Positions 55,307-64,000 of a DNA stretch of 64,000 nt are shown here, in pieces (position 1 is the stretch's first letter; the number at the start of each line of letters is the position of its first letter). This DNA comes from Pseudobacter ginsenosidimutans (GTDB taxonomy: Bacteria > Bacteroidota > Bacteroidia > Chitinophagales > Chitinophagaceae). The translations under genes and the position numbers were made by a program. The stretch is from positions 2,542,001 through 2,606,000 of the forward strand of contig NZ_CP042431.1 in NCBI RefSeq assembly GCF_007970185.1. Direction: 5' to 3'. The notes beneath the pieces are model-generated. The model saw nothing but the letters and a program-made list of their open reading frames with translations, did no database searches and had not been told where the DNA came from.

Positions 55307-56797
55307 TTATAGCTTCAAAATTGCAGCTGTCTCGTCCCTTAGCCGGAGGCAAAGGTCCGTTTGTTGTTGCAGCGATATCCCGTAAGAAGGAATAATCTCC
55401 TGCAGTTTTTGTTTCCATCCCTCGTTTTGTAATTGATCAGGGAAGCAGGTCTCCAAAACATCCAGCATAATGGCCACGGCAGTACTGGCGCCGGGTGAAG
55501 CGCCCAGCAGGGCTGCGATGGAACGATCTGCAGAACTGATGATCTCTGTGCCGAATTTCAAAACGCCTCCATGTTCCGGATCCTTCTTGATGATCTGTAC
55601 CCGCTGGCCTGCCTGCTCCAGTCGCCAATCAGTTTCCTTTGCGAGCGGAAAAAATTCCTGTAAGGCATCGAAACGTTTTTCGTCTGATTCCAGCAGCTGG
55701 CCGAGCAGGTATTTTTCCAGCGTCCAGTTATCGAGACCAACACGGAGCATGGGAATGATATTGTGAATATCGATGGAACTGAACAGGTCCAGGTAGGATC
55801 CGTGTTTCAGGAATTTGGTGGAAAATCCTGCATATGGTCCGAAGAGAAGGGAGACTTTTCCGTCTACATTCCTGGTATCGAGATGGGGAACAGACATAGG
55901 AGGAGAACCTTCACCAGCTTTACCGTAAACTTTTGCATGATGCCTGGCTGTAATGGCAGGGTTGTCTGTTCGAAGCCAGATGCCGCTTACGGGGAATCCT
56001 GCATAGCCATTACCCTCAGGTATATCCGATTTTTGCAGGAGATGCAGGGCGCCGCCGCCGGCTCCGATGAATACAAACCTGGCGTGTACATAAAATTCTT
56101 CTTCGGTGGTTTCATCCTCTATTTCTATCTCCCAACCATTATCTGCGCGGCGAAGATCTTTCACACGGCTGTTGTAACTGATAGCGAATCCATCTGTTTT
56201 TTGCAGGTGTTCGATATAGAGGTTGGTCAGGCGGCCATAGTCTACATCTGTACCCGTATCCATTTTTGTTGCGGCAACTTTCTCACCGGGATCGCGGCCT
56301 TCCATCACCAGTGGCATCCAGTTGGCAAGAACATTCTTATCTTCTGTGAATTCCATCGTTCTGTATAAGGGATGTGCGCTGAGGGCTGCATATCTTTTTT
56401 TCAGGAATTCGATATCTTTTTCACCCCGTACAAAACTATGATGTGGAACAGCATGGATAAATGCCCGGGGATCGCTGATGGATCCTTTCCGCACAAGGTA
56501 GGCCCAGTACTGGCGCGAGAGGTCGAATGCTGTATTCACTTCGAGGGCTTTGCTGATATCGATGCTGCCATCCGATTCTTCCGGAGTATAATTAAGCTCA
56601 CAAAGGGCTGCATGGCCTGTGCCTGCATTATTCCATGCGTTGGAGCTTTCGAAAGCAGGTCCGGCCAGCGCCTCGTGTATATGGATACTAAGTTTGGGAT
56701 CGAGTTCTTTCAACAACATCGCGAGTGTGGTACTCATGATGCCGGCTCCGATGAGCAGCACATCTGTTGAATATTTGTATTGCCGGGTACTACGCAT
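55307..56797 (-). CDS. mqo: Malate:quinone oxidoreductase
   Basis: A 496-residue FAD-dependent peripheral membrane enzyme oxidising malate to oxaloacetate and passing electrons to the quinone pool. The FAD-binding start is [16 protein letters not shown]-specific blocks include [45 protein letters not shown] and [14 protein letters not shown]. The length fits the family. It is divergent from the UPF0173 gene with about 100 bases between them. Confidence 0.96.
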   Translation of the reverse strand: MRSTRQYKYSTDVLLIGAGIMSTTLAMLLKELDPKLSIHIHEALAGPAFESSNAWNNAGTGHAALCELNYTPEESDGSIDISKALEVNTAFDLSRQYWAYLVRKGSISDPRAFIHAVPHHSFVRGEKDIEFLKKRYAALSAHPLYRTMEFTEDKNVLANWMPLVMEGRDPGEKVAATKMDTGTDVDYGRLTNLYIEHLQKTDGFAISYNSRVKDLRRADNGWEIEIEDETTEEEFYVHARFVFIGAGGGALHLLQKSDIPEGNGYAGFPVSGIWLRTDNPAITARHHAKVYGKAGEGSPPMSVPHLDTRNVDGKVSLLFGPYAGFSTKFLKHGSYLDLFSSIDIHNIIPMLRVGLDNWTLEKYLLGQLLESDEKRFDALQEFFPLAKETDWRLEQAGQRVQIIKKDPEHGGVLKFGTEIISSADRSIAALLGASPGASTAVAIMLDVLETCFPDQLQNEGWKQKLQEIIPSYGISLQQQTDLCLRLRDETAAILKL

Positions 56798-56899
56798 ATA
56801 TATCAGATTAAGTATGAAAAGATAATTAAAAAATGCTATCAGCCTCCCTGCGGATTTTGTTCCCGCTCAGTGAATGCTGCTTCATATTATATTTGCTGC

Positions 56900-57580
56900 A
56901 TGAAAATAACATTTTACGGTCATGCCTGTTTTTCGGTAGAAGTGGGAGGAAAGCATATCCTCTTCGATCCATTTATTACCGGTAATGAACTGGCGAAGCA
57001 TATCAATATTGAAGAGATCAAAGCAGATTATATTTTTGTTTCCCATGGTCATTTCGATCATATGCTGGATGCAGTGGCCATCGCCAACCGCACCGGCGCC
57101 ACTGTGATCGGAGGGTGGGAACTCTACAGTTACTTCGGCAGGCAGGGAGTAAAGAATACGCTGCCACTGAATATCGGAGGGAAAGCGAAATTTGATTTCG
57201 GCGTGGTGAAAGCTGTGGTAGCACAGCATTCCAGCAGTTTCCAGGATGGAAGTTATGCAGGCGTTGCTGCCGGTTTTGTTGTGAAATCAGAGGAAGGTAG
57301 TTTCTATTATAGTGGCGATACCGGTCTTACACTGGATATGCAGCTTGTTGCCAGGTTCGCGACGATCGATTTTGCAGTTTTCCCGATCGGCGACTGGCTG
57401 ACCATGGGTATTGATGATGCCATTGAGGCTGCCCGCCTGGTAGGTACATCAACGGTTGTTGGCGTGCACTATGATACTTTTGGTTTTATCAGGATCGAAA
57501 AGGAAGCGGCTGTAAAGCAATTTGAAGAGGCCGGGATCAGGTTGTTATTGCCTGGAATCGGAGAGACCCTTTCTGTATAA
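56900..57580 (+). CDS. UPF0173 metal-dependent hydrolase, metallo-beta-lactamase fold
   Basis: A 226-residue protein. The start is set at the ATG at 56900 (M-K-I-T-F-Y-G-H-A-C-F), which matches the family start; a longer reading from 56780 overlaps mqo. Metal ligands are visible in V-S-H-G-H-F-D-H-M-L-D (H-x-H-x-D-H), G-D-T-G-L, and the C-terminal V-H-Y-D-T-F. The UPF0173 group has no settled substrate. It is monocistronic, with a terminator 12 bases after the stop. Confidence 0.92.
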   Translation: MKITFYGHACFSVEVGGKHILFDPFITGNELAKHINIEEIKADYIFVSHGHFDHMLDAVAIANRTGATVIGGWELYSYFGRQGVKNTLPLNIGGKAKFDFGVVKAVVAQHSSSFQDGSYAGVAAGFVVKSEEGSFYYSGDTGLTLDMQLVARFATIDFAVFPIGDWLTMGIDDAIEAARLVGTSTVVGVHYDTFGFIRIEKEAAVKQFEEAGIRLLLPGIGETLSV

Positions 57581-57591
57581 ATATTCAGGAT

Positions 57592-57617
57592 AACGGCTGC
57601 TCATTCAGGCAGCCGTT
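57592..57617. terminator. Terminator between the UPF0173 gene and the histidine kinase
   Basis: AACGGCTGC (57592-57600) pairs with GCAGCCGTT (57609-57617), followed by GTTTTAT on the plus strand. It lies between two converging genes. Confidence 0.82.
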
Positions 57618-57628
57618 GTTTTATCAAT

Positions 57629-60600
57629 TTAAGATTTGTTTTCCCTTAGCGTTATCGTAAAAACAGCTCCTTTTCCCTGCTCTGAATTCACTTGTAATGC
57701 TCCATCAATTTTATCAAGCATTTCCAGAATAATAACGCTTCCCATCCGGCCGTTCTTTACGGCTTTATCCCTGTTCAGGAAATTTTCAATCTGAAAAGCA
57801 TTCAGCCCCTTTCCTGTATCCGATACCTGGATCTGCAAACCTTCCGGTTTGAAAGCTGCCTGTATGCTGATGATCCCGTTTTCAGTATTCTTATTGGCAT
57901 TGTCTACCAGGTTCCTCAGGATCAACACCAGTATTTCCTTGTCAGTAAAACATTGGATATCTGTTTCAGGTATAGAGAATCTATTGTTGTTAACCTGCAG
58001 GATCTCTTTGAACAATGCCTCGATATCCCCGAAAATTTGTTGCAGGGAGAACTTTGTCTTTGTTACTTTAAAGTGCTCCTGCTGACTTGCGGCCCAGGAG
58101 AAGAACTGATCGGTGAAACGGCTTAGTTCTCCAATCAACTGATTAAGGCCTATCACCTGATCTAAATTCTCGTCATTACTTTTATTCCAGTTCTTAACCA
58201 GTGATTTTCCTGCCATTCTCATGGAAAATAACGGCGACTTGATATCGTGCAATACCGTTGCTACGATCTGTTCCTTTACATGATTGCTTTGTTTTAAGGC
58301 TATTTCTGAATTTTCCAGTTGTACAATGGCGGCATTCAACTCTTCTGTTCTGAGTTCTACTATTTTTTCGATTTTGAGTTTCTCCTTTTCCAGTTTGGCC
58401 AAACGTCTTCTTGAATACAAATAACCCAGGGAAGCCATTAACAACACTATGCCTGCAAGGAACCAGCCGGTTTGATAGAAGAAGGGGCTAACTATGATAT
58501 TGATTGCAATACTTGCATTGGGGGTATCCTTATTACTGCCAGCTTTACGAAACATCAGTTTGTAATCACCGGCGGGTAATGTATTGATTGAAATGATCCC
58601 GGAAGAAGGCACCGGAATCCACTGATCAATATCATTACCGATATTGTATTCAAGCTTTAGATTTTCTTTATTACCGAAAAAAGGACAGGCGATCCTGATA
58701 TTCAGCGCCTGGAATGTTGGCTTAAGTTCAATTGATTCATTGATCTTGCTTAAGACTACAGGTTGTCCGTCTATCGATATTTCATCTATATAGATCTTTT
58801 CCTGAGGAAAATCCGCCGTAAGCCTGTTTGGGTAGAATTTTATCAAACCGTTAATGGAAGGCAACAGTAAAGCACTATCCTTTAGCCATTGAAAATTAGG
58901 ATGAGCGCCTCCGTTAAATTCATTCGTTCTTAATCCGTTTGTATTATTGAAAGCAGAGCTGAAAAACGACTTTGATTTACCTGTTGCGAAATCAGCTAAT
59001 TCATTCACTGCTACTTTATATAATCCATTATTGGTAGGTAACCAGAAATTGCCGTTTTTGTCTTCTATAAAAGAGTGAATTGAACTAAACGCTCCTCTCG
59101 GACCTGAGGACAGAGAATATACTTTATTGTTTGAAAATAAATAGGAGCCTTTACCATCTGTACCGATCCACAATCTGTTTTGATTGTCCTGGTAAACATT
59201 TCGAATATTAAATGAATCCAGAATTGACCGCGTGATCTTTTGATCTTTCAGATCATACCATTTTACTCCTTCAGAAGTTGCCAACAGGTATTCTTCGTTT
59301 CTTAAAGGCAATAATGCTGTTGCAGTGGTGCCTTCCGGCAATTTCTTTTGCCAAATGATTTTTCCCTCTAAAGTTGTTTTATATAAAGTGGAATGTGTGC
59401 ACAACAATAAGGTATTATCTTCAACAACTGGTATGATTGCCATTGCACGGTTATCAAGCTGAAGGATATTTTTATCCAGGGTGCGGGTTTTGGAATTATA
59501 GCGGAATAATTGAAATTCACTTTCATAATAAACCCTGTCTTCACTGTCTGTATACATGGCCCGGCTATGGTTGTTCAACAGCGGTACATGGAATGATGTG
59601 TTATCGGGATGCACTATTGCATTGATCACAATAATATCATCATTGGATGTTTTTCCGACAGTATAATAGTTTTCCGGGCCTGATTCGGGGGGGATGTTGG
59701 AATAAATGAAATCTGATATTTTGATGGTGAATAGGCCTTGAGTGCCAGTGCCAATATAATATGTGTTGAGATCCGGCCGGTATGCGATGCAAAGAGGCAT
59801 TTCAAGGTTTAGATTGCTTATCACCAGCCTGCTGCTCACTTTTCCATTTTTGTAAGAAAGTTCATAGACGTTTCCACCGGCATAAATGAATGAACCTTGC
59901 TCGCACCATAATGCCTTGAACTCACCTCTGAGAAAATTTTTATTACCGGCTAATTCTCCATCAATTTGTCCTGCCTGACCAATTCCGTTATTCCAGCATG
60001 TAATCTTGTTGCCTGGCCATATTTGCAGGAAATAATTATCATTGATTACCATACTGCCAGTAGGCTCTGAGGCAAATGGCTTCAGTTTCATTGGCCCTGA
60101 TTTTCGGATAAACCAGGCGTCCTCTCCCAGGAAAAGGTAAATATCTCCGTTTTTCAATCCTCCCGGCTCTTTTACAGCAGGAATGGTTTTAGTATCATAA
60201 ATAGATTGCCATAGGCTATCCAAAGCAAGGCTTTGGGTGAGGTATCCTGTAGTAACAAAACTAATGTTGGTATCAGTTAATACAGGTAAAAAAGAATACT
60301 GGGAGGAGGATGAGCCAATTTTGATGTTTTGAAAATCGAGGCCCTGTGCCAGGATGGTTCCTGCCGTATCAGTCATCATTGCCACGATCCTTTCACTTTT
60401 GAGCCCCTTTACGATATCGCTTCCATAAGGTTTGAAATTATTGTTGTCGAATCTGACAATGCCTGATTCTGTAGCCAGCCAGCAGAATCCGCTTTTGTCG
60501 AATTTGATGGCCTTCACACTGTTTTGGGGTAATCCGTTCTCTGAAGTGTACTGTTTTATCACATAATTACCTTTCTGTGAATATGCCAGGGTCTGAAGAA

Positions 60601-60637
60601 AAAGAAAGCATAGGAAAAGCAGCCTGCTTTTTTGCAT
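57629..60637 (-). CDS. Sensor histidine kinase with a periplasmic beta-propeller
   Basis: A 1002-residue kinase. The start is set at the ATG at 60637 because it gives a clean signal peptide (L-L-F-L-C-F-L-F-L-Q-T-L-A-Y-S-Q). Residues about 25-620 hold two-component-regulator propeller repeats (Y-T-S-E-N-G-L-P-Q-N-S-V, W-L-A-T-E-S-G-I-V-R-F, W-I-G-T-D-G-K-G, W-L-P-T-N-N-G-L-Y), then a Y_Y_Y-type domain, one membrane segment at about 722-742, a coiled linker, and the kinase core: H-box L-H-D-I-K-S-P-L with His near 797, N-box L-R-N-L-V-D-N-A-N, and G-box V-S-D-T-G-K-G-L. No receiver or AraC output domain follows, unlike the hybrid regulators that share this sensor, so it needs a separate response regulator, not found nearby. 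Confidence 0.9.
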   Translation of the reverse strand: MQKSRLLFLCFLFLQTLAYSQKGNYVIKQYTSENGLPQNSVKAIKFDKSGFCWLATESGIVRFDNNNFKPYGSDIVKGLKSERIVAMMTDTAGTILAQGLDFQNIKIGSSSSQYSFLPVLTDTNISFVTTGYLTQSLALDSLWQSIYDTKTIPAVKEPGGLKNGDIYLFLGEDAWFIRKSGPMKLKPFASEPTGSMVINDNYFLQIWPGNKITCWNNGIGQAGQIDGELAGNKNFLRGEFKALWCEQGSFIYAGGNVYELSYKNGKVSSRLVISNLNLEMPLCIAYRPDLNTYYIGTGTQGLFTIKISDFIYSNIPPESGPENYYTVGKTSNDDIIVINAIVHPDNTSFHVPLLNNHSRAMYTDSEDRVYYESEFQLFRYNSKTRTLDKNILQLDNRAMAIIPVVEDNTLLLCTHSTLYKTTLEGKIIWQKKLPEGTTATALLPLRNEEYLLATSEGVKWYDLKDQKITRSILDSFNIRNVYQDNQNRLWIGTDGKGSYLFSNNKVYSLSSGPRGAFSSIHSFIEDKNGNFWLPTNNGLYKVAVNELADFATGKSKSFFSSAFNNTNGLRTNEFNGGAHPNFQWLKDSALLLPSINGLIKFYPNRLTADFPQEKIYIDEISIDGQPVVLSKINESIELKPTFQALNIRIACPFFGNKENLKLEYNIGNDIDQWIPVPSSGIISINTLPAGDYKLMFRKAGSNKDTPNASIAINIIVSPFFYQTGWFLAGIVLLMASLGYLYSRRRLAKLEKEKLKIEKIVELRTEELNAAIVQLENSEIALKQSNHVKEQIVATVLHDIKSPLFSMRMAGKSLVKNWNKSNDENLDQVIGLNQLIGELSRFTDQFFSWAASQQEHFKVTKTKFSLQQIFGDIEALFKEILQVNNNRFSIPETDIQCFTDKEILVLILRNLVDNANKNTENGIISIQAAFKPEGLQIQVSDTGKGLNAFQIENFLNRDKAVKNGRMGSVIILEMLDKIDGALQVNSEQGKGAVFTITLRENKS

Positions 60638-60889
60638 TCTTCTTAAATAGGAATGGAGATGGTGGTTTAGCATTGAAAATGGTAAAAAGCAAATAAATAT
60701 AGAATTTTCGACATAACGTGTAGAAAGGAAGTGGAGAGTCTGTTATGACCTTACAGATGTGCTGAAAGTACACAGTGGGTTGTATTGCTCTCTTTGCCCT
60801 CAAAATGGCCTTTTTAAGGGATTCCGGGTGCCTTAAAATGAGCCTAGTTTTATATTCTGTAGGAACTGTTCCTGCTAAAAATCATTCAG

Positions 60890-61927
60890 ATGAAACAATT
60901 TTTTTCTTTCTCAATAATCCTGCTGGCCTGCATCACATCCTTTGCTCAAAGGCAAACTTATGATGTATTGACGTACGATCTGCCCAAAGGCTGGCAACAA
61001 AAGGAAGTAAATGGCGGGAAACAATTGATGGTGGCAGATAAGAGCACTGGCGGGTATGCCATAGCGTTACTCATCAAATCAACAGCAACCAGGGGGCCTG
61101 TGAATGATAATTTTGGTTATTACTGGAATAAAATGGTAAAAGCTACTGTAAATGTTTCCGGAGAACCAACTATGCAGGATACAGTGAATGATAATGGGTG
61201 GGAGATCGTTTCCGGTAATGCAGATTATACAGATGGCGCCAATGCCGGGAATGCTACCTTGTTATCTGCTTCCGGTGGTGGACAAACCACGGCCGTGGTG
61301 CTGATGACCAATACAAATAAATTTCAGAAAGATCTGGTAGCCCTGATTCATTCACTCTCACTTTCAAAAGCAGGAAAGAACGAAACCGGCAATACAAATG
61401 GCGGCACAGCAAATACTGCCAATAACAATTCAGTGGCGGCTTTGACAGGCCTATGGGTAGATTATGGCCTGGAAAAAAATGCCTGGCAGCAGTATACAGC
61501 CGGATACCTGAGAAAGGAATACAGCTTTAATGCGGATGGTACATACAGTTTTCGCAAAAAGAATTTTCTAACAAGTGCAACAGAGATATATTTTGTTTAT
61601 GAAACCGGCACTTATGCTGTTATTGGAAATCAGCTTATCATCACGCCGAAGAAAGGTCGTACTGAATTTTGGAGCAAACCAAAAAGCTTAAAAAATAATG
61701 AGTGGGGAAGTTTTAAGAGATCGGAAAATCATAAACTGGAAAAGGTTATTTATGATTTTGAAATATTGGAAGATCCCAATTACAGCAACAGTATCTTACT
61801 CAGACCAGGTAAGGCAACTGTCAGGGATGGAGGGCAATTCAATGCATCGGATGATCCGTATAATTTTCATTATTCTTTTCGCAAGTTGGAATCTCTTATC
61901 GACAATCCGCCTGGATTTAGAAAATGA
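60890..61927 (+). CDS. Secreted protein of unknown function
   Basis: A 345-residue protein with a signal peptide (I-I-L-L-A-C-I-T-S-F-A-Q). The first half (about 20-160) opens Y-D-V-L-T-Y-D-L-P-K-G-W and reads as a compact alpha/beta domain. A low-complexity Asn/Gly/Thr linker (N-E-T-G-N-T-N-G-G-T-A-N-T) separates it from a C-terminal beta-rich half (L-T-G-L-W-V-D-Y-G, F-N-A-D-G-T-Y-S-F-R) that looks like a small lipocalin-type barrel. I recognise neither with certainty. The 216-base gap before it holds no element I can support. Confidence 0.75.
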   Translation: MKQFFSFSIILLACITSFAQRQTYDVLTYDLPKGWQQKEVNGGKQLMVADKSTGGYAIALLIKSTATRGPVNDNFGYYWNKMVKATVNVSGEPTMQDTVNDNGWEIVSGNADYTDGANAGNATLLSASGGGQTTAVVLMTNTNKFQKDLVALIHSLSLSKAGKNETGNTNGGTANTANNNSVAALTGLWVDYGLEKNAWQQYTAGYLRKEYSFNADGTYSFRKKNFLTSATEIYFVYETGTYAVIGNQLIITPKKGRTEFWSKPKSLKNNEWGSFKRSENHKLEKVIYDFEILEDPNYSNSILLRPGKATVRDGGQFNASDDPYNFHYSFRKLESLIDNPPGFRK

Positions 61928-62032
61928 TCAGCCTTATATGCTCTGACCAAAAGTCAGCAGGTTGTTATCCGGGGGCTTAATCTGTCAAAGAACAGAATAT
62001 CAGATTGCAATAATTATCTGTAAATTGATTGG

Positions 62033-64000
62033 ATGGAAAACACTCCGTCAGATCAGGGGCTTTCACCAGCTCAGGTGAAGCAGAGCAGGCTTCAGCATGG
62101 CAGTAATATTACTCAAAGCGAGAAACGATCAGTTTTTGGGGATGTGCTTTGGGGTATCGTGAAAGAACCGATGTTCCTGTTATTGCTGATAACCTGTATC
62201 ATTTATTTTGCTTTGGGGCAATACCAGGATGGAATTATTATGCTCGCCGCTATTTGCCTGGTGAGTGGAATTTCCATCTTCCAGGATTACCGCAGTGCCA
62301 ATGCTGTAAAGGCATTGAACAAGCTGGCGTCTCCCCGTGCAAAATTAATCCGGGAAGGAAAGTTGACTCAGGTTCCTTCAGAGGAAATTGTGGTAGGAGA
62401 TATATTGCTGCTGGAAGAGGGGATCATTATCCAGGCAGACGGAGAATTGATTGTATCGAATGATCTTTCCATCAATGAATCCGTGCTCACAGGTGAAGCT
62501 TTTTCCATTGCCAAATCGCCTGAAAACGATAGGCTGGTGTACAAAGGTTCCCTGGTCACATCAGGGGCAGGTAAGGTGCTTGTAACTGCGGTAGGGCCGG
62601 CTACGCGCTTTGGTAAGATAGGTGCATCCTTACAGGAAGTGGCAGTTGAGAAAACTCCGCTTCAACAACAGATCAGACGCTTCGTTAAGTTGATGGTGAT
62701 GGCTGGTATTGTTGCTTTTGTTATCGTAATAGGATTCAATTATAGTTTGTCAGGGGATCTCAATGCTGCTTTTTTGCAGGGCCTTACTTTGGCAATGAGC
62801 ATCCTGCCCGAAGAAATACCTGTTGCCTTCACAACTTTCCTGGCGCTGGGTGCATACCGTTTGTTAAAAAGGAAGGTGATTGTAAAACAGCCGCAGTATG
62901 TTGAAACCCTGGGCACGGCAACTGTGATCTGTGTGGATAAAACTGGCACCCTTACACAGAATAAGATGAAGATAGTTGCCTTGTATGATGCAAAGGCAGA
63001 CAATGAAGTTTCGGTAAATGATAAAGAATTGCCGCCTGCAGAATTATTGGAATACGCCATGTGGTCCAGCGAAACCACTCCTTTCGATCCCATGGAAAAA
63101 GCCATTCATGCCTTGTATGAAGCAACAACAAAAACAGACCTGCGCCCGGTTTTCACCCAGGTGCACGAATATCCACTGGGTGGTGTTCCTCCCATGATGA
63201 CGCATGTATTCAGGAATGATGCGGGAAGCAGGACGGTGATTGCTGTGAAAGGAGCGCCCGAAGCTGTTTTGAAATGCAGTGATCTCGATGAAAAGAAAAG
63301 AAAATTCTTTCTGGAAAAAAACCAGGAATATGCCAGTAAAGGTTTCAGGGTACTGGGAGTAGGAAAGGCAGATGGTAATTATGAATCCTGGCCGGCAAAA
63401 CAGGAGGATTTTACTTTTCAATTTCTCGGCCTGCTTGTTTTTGAAGATCCCATCAAACCTGGAATTGCACAAACTATACAGTCGTTCAGGAAGGCAGGTA
63501 TTCAGGTGAAAATGATAACAGGAGATTATTCAGGTACGGCATTGGCAATTGCCGGGCAGGCAGGTTTGGATACCGGCGGAGACATTCTTACCGGTGAAGA
63601 AGTAAAGAGCATGCCAACGGAAACACTGCAGCAAAAGGTAAAAACAACTTCCATTTTTGTAAGAATGTTCCCGGAAGCCAAATTGAAAATCGTGAATGCG
63701 TTGAAGGCAAACGGTGAAATAGTGGCGATGACGGGCGATGGTGTAAACGATGCTCCTGCACTCAAGGCAGCTCATATCGGTATTGCCATGGGAAACCGGG
63801 GCAGCGAAGTGGCAAAGAATGCAGCTTCTTTAATTCTGGCGAATGATGAACTGGATGGCATGACCGATGCCATCGCTCTTGGAAGAAAAATCTATGATAA
63901 TCTGAAGAAGGCCATCAGGTATATCATTTCGATCCATATCCCAATCATATCGATTGTAACAATTCCTTTGTTACTGCATTGGTCATTCACTGATATTTTC
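62033..64000 (+). CDS. P-type cation-transporting ATPase (C-terminal end outside the window)
   Basis: The first 656 residues from the ATG at 62033 stay open to the right edge. All core motifs are present: a short cation-ATPase N-terminal region (L-S-P-A-Q-V-K-Q-S-R-L), actuator T-G-E-A, membrane motif L-P-E-E-I-P-V-A-F, phosphorylation site D-K-T-G-T (Asp302), nucleotide-binding K-G-A-P-E-A-V and hinge T-G-D-G-V-N-D-A-P-A. There is no heavy-metal domain, and the membrane motif is P-E-E-I-P, not C-P-C, so it belongs to the P2/P3-like group that moves Ca, Mg, H or similar ions. The ion cannot be fixed without the last membrane segments. Confidence 0.93.
   Translation, partial: MENTPSDQGLSPAQVKQSRLQHGSNITQSEKRSVFGDVLWGIVKEPMFLLLLITCIIYFALGQYQDGIIMLAAICLVSGISIFQDYRSANAVKALNKLASPRAKLIREGKLTQVPSEEIVVGDILLLEEGIIIQADGELIVSNDLSINESVLTGEAFSIAKSPENDRLVYKGSLVTSGAGKVLVTAVGPATRFGKIGASLQEVAVEKTPLQQQIRRFVKLMVMAGIVAFVIVIGFNYSLSGDLNAAFLQGLTLAMSILPEEIPVAFTTFLALGAYRLLKRKVIVKQPQYVETLGTATVICVDKTGTLTQNKMKIVALYDAKADNEVSVNDKELPPAELLEYAMWSSETTPFDPMEKAIHALYEATTKTDLRPVFTQVHEYPLGGVPPMMTHVFRNDAGSRTVIAVKGAPEAVLKCSDLDEKKRKFFLEKNQEYASKGFRVLGVGKADGNYESWPAKQEDFTFQFLGLLVFEDPIKPGIAQTIQSFRKAGIQVKMITGDYSGTALAIAGQAGLDTGGDILTGEEVKSMPTETLQQKVKTTSIFVRMFPEAKLKIVNALKANGEIVAMTGDGVNDAPALKAAHIGIAMGNRGSEVAKNAASLILANDELDGMTDAIALGRKIYDNLKKAIRYIISIHIPIISIVTIPLLLHWSFTDIF

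Noticed and set aside
56888-56895. TATATTTG as a -7 box for the UPF0173 gene
   Set aside because: The nearest TTTTG is 28 bases upstream, too far, and transcription would begin at or after the ATG at 56900.
56780-56899. A longer start for the UPF0173 protein
   Set aside because: It would overlap the mqo start, and the extra 40 residues are cysteine-rich and unlike the family, which begins at M-K-I-T-F-Y-G-H.
1-64000. tRNA, rRNA, CRISPR arrays, insertion sequences, attachment sites or a replication origin
   Set aside because: I looked for cloverleaf-like blocks, regular spaced repeats, transposase motifs and repeated ends and saw none I could support. A tRNA scan and a repeat search would be decisive.

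Overview
The window reads as one stretch of a Bacteroidota chromosome, most likely a soil or rhizosphere member of the Chitinophagaceae. The evidence is three SusC/SusD outer-membrane pairs, four sets of FecI-type sigma factor plus FecR anti-sigma factor, Bacteroidota-type -33/-7 promoter elements, GldF/GldG-like fusion proteins and many lipoproteins starting with C-K/N-K-type mature ends. I see no rRNA or tRNA gene, no insertion sequence, no phage gene and no CRISPR array. Both edges cut through genes: a response regulator on the left and a P-type ATPase on the right.

Layout. (1) 1-138 is the start of a response regulator on the minus strand. (2) 357-11586 (+) is sigma / FecR / SusC / SusD / DUF4843 lipoprotein / PKD-like lipoprotein / a tandem-duplicated TlpA-type thioredoxin protein. 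No glycosidase is present, so the imported substrate is probably not a simple glycan. (3) 11675-14446 (-) is an arsenic operon: arsR, arsM, acr3, arsC, with two matching operator-like palindromes. (4) 14536-21303 (-) is sigma / FecR / a stand-alone TonB receptor / two paralogous lipoproteins. (5) 21344-23996 (-) is a chromate module: a ChrB-domain/AraC fusion regulator, a small outer-membrane-like protein and the transporter ChrA.

(6) 24131-41781 (+) is the most unusual part. A third sigma/FecR/SusC/SusD set is followed on the same strand by a lipoprotein, one ABC ATPase, an ABC permease fused to a GldG-like domain, two short MutS-like ATPases (the second broken by a frameshift), a second permease-GldG fusion and an S41 peptidase. 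The order is A1-B1-B2-A2, where A is the permease fusion and B is the MutS-like protein. I know no standard pathway that joins these parts.

(7) 41922-53518 (+) is a compact alpha-mannan utilisation locus: sigma / FecR / SusC / SusD / SusE-like / two GH76 endo-alpha-1,6-mannanases / GH125 exo-alpha-1,6-mannosidase, ending in a strong terminator. (8) 53607-64000 is ordinary mixed chromosome: PAP2 phosphatase, a small secreted protein, malate:quinone oxidoreductase, a UPF0173 hydrolase, a beta-propeller histidine kinase, an unknown secreted protein and a P-type ATPase.

How it fits together. Each sigma/FecR pair probably carries a signal from the neighbouring TonB receptor, whose N-terminal STN domain would contact FecR in the periplasm. 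The sigma factor would then turn on the receptor and its downstream genes. All functional statements come from recognisable motifs and gene order read by eye; no database search or structure prediction was run.
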